From positions 1-64,000 of the forward strand of contig JAEXUD010000037.1 in NCBI GenBank assembly GCA_023453025.1: DNA of 64,000 bases. Direction: 5' to 3'. Positions 61,268 through 64,000 of this stretch are shown piece after piece. The notes under the pieces are model-generated. The model saw only the letters and a list, made by a program, of their open reading frames with translations, ran no database searches and had not been told where the DNA came from. Within the stretch, counting starts at the first letter, position 1. The number at the start of each line of letters is the position of its first letter. Origin of the DNA: Bacillota bacterium. GTDB taxonomy: Bacteria; Bacillota; Clostridia; Tissierellales; Sedimentibacteraceae. Made by a program: the position numbers and the translations under genes.

Positions 61268-61438
61268 TTTGATGTAAGTAGACGCATGAAAAAATGATTG
61301 CAAAAAAAAATTAATTAACTTATTTTATGGTGAGCTGACGCAAAGAAAAGCGAATATTTTCAAGATGAAAAGGCAAGCTATGATAATAGCAGATGCTGTG
61401 ATTTAACACAGACAAAAGCACTAAAGGAAGGCGGCTCG

Positions 61439-62314
61439 ATGATGGATGCTATTCAAATAAGCAAATTGAGAAAATACTATGGGAAACATCTCGGTGTTGA
61501 AAATGTTTCATTTTCAGTAAAGGAAGGGGAGATATTCGGATTTGTCGGACCAAACGGTGCGGGCAAATCAACAACCATAAGAATGCTTCTGAATTTTATA
61601 TTTCCCAGCGGCGGTTCAGCGGCAATATGCGGTAAGGATGTCGTGAAGGAAAGCGAAGCTATCAAGAGATTCACAGGATACATTCCCAGTGATGTCAGAT
61701 TCTATGGGGATATGTCTGTAAGGGATTTAATTCGTGTCAGCAATGGATTTTACAGCAGCTCCCACGAGAAGGAAACAGAGAGACTGTGTGAAGTTTTTGA
61801 GTTAAACAGGACAAAGAAATTCTACGAATTATCTATGGGAAACAAGAAAAAAACAGCGGTTGTCTGTGCATTGGCAATAAAACCAAAAGTGCTGATTTTA
61901 GATGAACCAACCAATGGACTTGATCCCATTATGCAGAAGCAATTATTCACAGAACTGAAGAATCAGTCTGCAAATGGAGTTTCCGTCCTGCTGTCGAGCC
62001 ACAATCTTGGAGAAGTGCAGGAATATTGCCACAGAGTTGCTTTTATTAAACAAGGAAAAATACGGGCATTAACAGATTTGAGAGAAGTACGCAAACCTCA
62101 GAAAATTGTAACCACTTGGGGCGGCAATGACATCATTGATCCTGACATACAGTTGTTGGAACAAAATGAAGTTAAACGTGTTTTCCGCTATAAGGGAAAT
62201 AGTTCTACGCTGCTTAAATTATTACAGGAAGCTGATTTAGCCGATTTTACCATTGAAAATGAAAGTTTGGAGGATCAGTTTATGAATCTTTACGGAAAGG
62301 AGGATGAGCAATGA
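61439..62314 (+). CDS. ABC-2 type transporter ATP-binding protein
   Basis: A 291-residue ATPase. Walker A GPNGAGKST near 39-47, signature LSMGNKKKTAV near 133-143, Walker B VLILDEPTNGLD, and switch His in SSHNLGEVQ. The C-terminal extension of about 80 residues is typical of drug or bacteriocin exporters (CcmA/YhaQ-like). ATG 61439 follows GGAAGG; the permease start overlaps its stop by 4 nt (ATGA type), so the pair forms one exporter. Cargo unknown. Confidence 0.92.
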   Translation: MMDAIQISKLRKYYGKHLGVENVSFSVKEGEIFGFVGPNGAGKSTTIRMLLNFIFPSGGSAAICGKDVVKESEAIKRFTGYIPSDVRFYGDMSVRDLIRVSNGFYSSSHEKETERLCEVFELNRTKKFYELSMGNKKKTAVVCALAIKPKVLILDEPTNGLDPIMQKQLFTELKNQSANGVSVLLSSHNLGEVQEYCHRVAFIKQGKIRALTDLREVRKPQKIVTTWGGNDIIDPDIQLLEQNEVKRVFRYKGNSSTLLKLLQEADLADFTIENESLEDQFMNLYGKEDEQ

Positions 62315-63120
62315 ATGTTTTTAAATTAGAGGTAAAAAACACATGGAAAAGCACTTTGAGATGGGCAATTGCTTTAGGAGGTATTACATATATGCTTCTT
62401 GCATTTTTTCCTTCTATGCAATCCGAGTCCATGAAGGAGCTTGCGGGAGCAAAAATGGAAGGCATAGACCCTGCATTGCTGGAGGCATTGGGGTTAGCAG
62501 AACTAACGGATTTTACCGTTATAACAAATTTCTTTGGTTATGTGCTGCAATATATAACATTAGCTATCATGGTACTCGTTACACAATTGGCAGTAAATTC
62601 ACTTATTAAAGAAGAAACAGACGGAACAATTGAATTCCTATACAGCAAGCCGGTTTCACGAAGCTCTGTATTGCTGCAGAAAACACTCGCAAATATCTCT
62701 TCCTTTGTTTTGATACTTATTTTTCTTTATATTGTAACTGTCATTGGTTATCTGTCCTACAGCGATTATAATTTTACTGAAAGTATGAAGGAAGCTTTTG
62801 TCTTTTATTACGCTATCCTGTATGTCGGTCTCGTTTTTATGGCATTGGGAGTTTTCCTGTCCGCTTTGTTAAAAAGCAGTAAAGGTTCCTCCGGAATTGT
62901 AATAGCAATTGTATTTGGCACATTTATTTTAGGAATTATGGGTGTAATAGTGGATGATTTAAGCTTTTTATTCTATCTGTCACCCATGGACTGGATTAAA
63001 ACACAAAAGCTAATGGCGGAAGGCATACGGACAAAAGAATGGTTAGTTGGGATATCAACCATCATTATTTGCTATATAGCTGCACATGAAATATATAAAA
63101 AAAAGGACCTGCGCTCATAA
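62311..63120 (+). CDS. ABC-2 type transporter permease
   Basis: A 269-residue protein with six predicted helices (starting at residues 14-30, then about 70-95, 110-135, 150-175, 185-205, 240-258). The central LIKEETDGTIEFLYSKPVSRSSVLLQKTLAN loop is characteristic of ABC-2 permeases (EExxGTxExLxxxPxSR). Partners the ATPase immediately upstream. Substrate not inferable. Confidence 0.88.
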   Translation: MNVFKLEVKNTWKSTLRWAIALGGITYMLLAFFPSMQSESMKELAGAKMEGIDPALLEALGLAELTDFTVITNFFGYVLQYITLAIMVLVTQLAVNSLIKEETDGTIEFLYSKPVSRSSVLLQKTLANISSFVLILIFLYIVTVIGYLSYSDYNFTESMKEAFVFYYAILYVGLVFMALGVFLSALLKSSKGSSGIVIAIVFGTFILGIMGVIVDDLSFLFYLSPMDWIKTQKLMAEGIRTKEWLVGISTIIICYIAAHEIYKKKDLRS

Positions 63121-63198
63121 GTGTAAAGTACTGAGGCGGTTCAGGAAGTTTTATTAATTGAATACTCAATATTTGGACAAGTCAGAATGTTCAACTTT

Positions 63199-63226
63199 TT
63201 GTCGGAAATAAGTTGTAAAATATAAT
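63199..63226 (+). promoter_or_regulatory. Promoter candidate for the flavoprotein gene
   Basis: TTGTCG 63199-63204, 16 nt, TATAAT 63221-63226. An AAGTTGT/ACAACTT inverted repeat (about 63210-63216 and 63254-63260) brackets the transcription start. Confidence 0.45.
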
Positions 63227-63283
63227 GTATAGATGTACATTAAATATATGGAGACAACTTACATGATATAGGAGGTTATCATT

Positions 63284-63940
63284 ATGAAAGTCATTGCTGT
63301 AAACGGAAGTCCAAGAAATAATGGAAATACTGCCGTGCTGCTCCGAAATGTGCTTCGGGGAGCCGAAGCAGGCGGAGCCGAAACTGATTTTGTAAATCTT
63401 TATCAATTAAATTTTAAAGGCTGCATCAGCTGTTTTGCCTGTAAAAGAAAAGACAGCCGATGTAACGGCCTTTGTGCCGTCAGGGATGATTTGACAGCAG
63501 TACTTGAAAATATACTGTCATGTGATTCTCTCATATTGGGTTCACCCATATACTTCGGGGACGTTACCGGTGAGATGAGATCTTTTCTGGAACGTTTGAT
63601 TTTTCCAAACCATTCTTATAATACGGGAAGCAGATCAACATTTCAGGGAAGGATTACATCCGGATTTATCTATACAATGAATATTACAGAAGAACAGGCA
63701 CGACAGACAGGCTATGAAGCTGTATTTCAAAAAAACAAAAATCTTCTGAATGTATTTCACACAGAGCCGGAAATTCTGATTTCTTATGATACTTATCAGT
63801 TTAAGAATTATTCCTTGTATGAGGCATCAAAATTTGATGAAAAGCACAAAGCAGAGGTGAAGATGGAGCAGTTTCCGATTGACTGCCAAAAAGCCTTTGA
63901 TATGGGTGCTGTCCTTGTAAATCGCTCCTTAGAAAAATAA
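63284..63940 (+). CDS. Flavodoxin-fold NAD(P)H reductase / iron-sulfur flavoprotein-like
   Basis: A 218-residue protein. The N-terminus KVIAVNGSPRNNGNTAVLLRNVL is the FMN-phosphate loop of the NADPH-dependent FMN reductase family. Residues about 46-61 contain CISCFACKRKDSRCNGLC, a Cx2Cx2Cx6C pattern close to the 4Fe-4S motif of iron-sulfur flavoproteins of anaerobes, followed by VRDDLTAVLENILSCDSLILGSPIYFGDVTGEMRSFLERL. A role in oxidative-stress or aromatic-compound reduction is typical of relatives. Start ATG 63284 follows AGGAGG. Nothing more is seen after it except a TTGACA at 63985 near the window end. Confidence 0.87.
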   Translation: MKVIAVNGSPRNNGNTAVLLRNVLRGAEAGGAETDFVNLYQLNFKGCISCFACKRKDSRCNGLCAVRDDLTAVLENILSCDSLILGSPIYFGDVTGEMRSFLERLIFPNHSYNTGSRSTFQGRITSGFIYTMNITEEQARQTGYEAVFQKNKNLLNVFHTEPEILISYDTYQFKNYSLYEASKFDEKHKAEVKMEQFPIDCQKAFDMGAVLVNRSLEK

Positions 63941-64000
63941 GCATAGTGATTTAAGACGTGAAGGACATTTTTCATATTTATTACTTGACAATATTAGACA

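Overview
The window looks like chromosome of a low-GC, Gram-positive, endospore-forming anaerobe of the Clostridia. The signs are AT-rich intergenic DNA, strong GGAGG-type ribosome sites, TTGACA/TATAAT promoters with 17-nt spacers, dipicolinate synthase genes, an S-layer (SLH) protein, and Ku/LigD repair genes. A peptide- or amino-acid-fermenting relative of Sedimentibacter/Tissierella would fit, but nothing here proves the genus. No rRNA, tRNA or intact transposase gene was found.

Layout. 1-3114: 3' part of a repetitive SLH-anchored surface protein. 3297-5339: KtrB/KtrA potassium uptake. 5369-8909: dipicolinate block, with dpaA-dpaB behind a sigma-K-type promoter, then a short aspartate kinase divergent from dapA; together these supply the dihydrodipicolinate precursor and make the spore solute DPA. 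9051-13997: regulators and signalling (LuxR-type, 7TM diguanylate cyclase, zinc-ribbon membrane protein, TetR). 14185-17401: Ku and LigD end joining. 17577-23999: FabK/NMO-type flavoprotein, a DUF4397 protein behind a sigma-K-like promoter, and a 1434-residue exported HEGGH protein. 24266-29070: RpiR-type regulator and sigma-54 activator, then a sigma-54 (-24/-12) promoter driving an alanine-dehydrogenase-fold enzyme and an NhaC-type carrier. 29155-30874 (minus): ChrB-N-like protein plus MFS carrier.

31384-43854: complete type I-C CRISPR-Cas locus (cas3-cas5-cas8c-cas7-cas4-cas1-cas2) followed by an array of 68 repeats and 67 spacers. One spacer carries an intrinsic-terminator-like hairpin and one spacer is present twice.

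43997-47296: VOC protein, and a MocR-type regulator divergent from a PhzF/cupin pair with tandem operator repeats between. 47370-58243: an XRE-cupin regulator (preceded by a possible small RNA under a related promoter), cupin, hydantoinase/oxoprolinase A and B subunits, and a five-gene peptide/nickel-type ABC importer: a cyclic-amide uptake and hydrolysis module. 58244-64000: a hairpin element, a second copy of an unexplained intergenic element also found before cas3, a PadR/DUF2812 pair, a YjdF-like membrane protein, a GNAT, a two-gene ABC exporter and an iron-sulfur flavoprotein-like gene.

The least explained signals are non-coding: the roughly 150-bp element in two places, a family of related terminators, the 85-bp inverted-repeat element, the 47405-47503 small-RNA candidate, and the terminator-like spacer.
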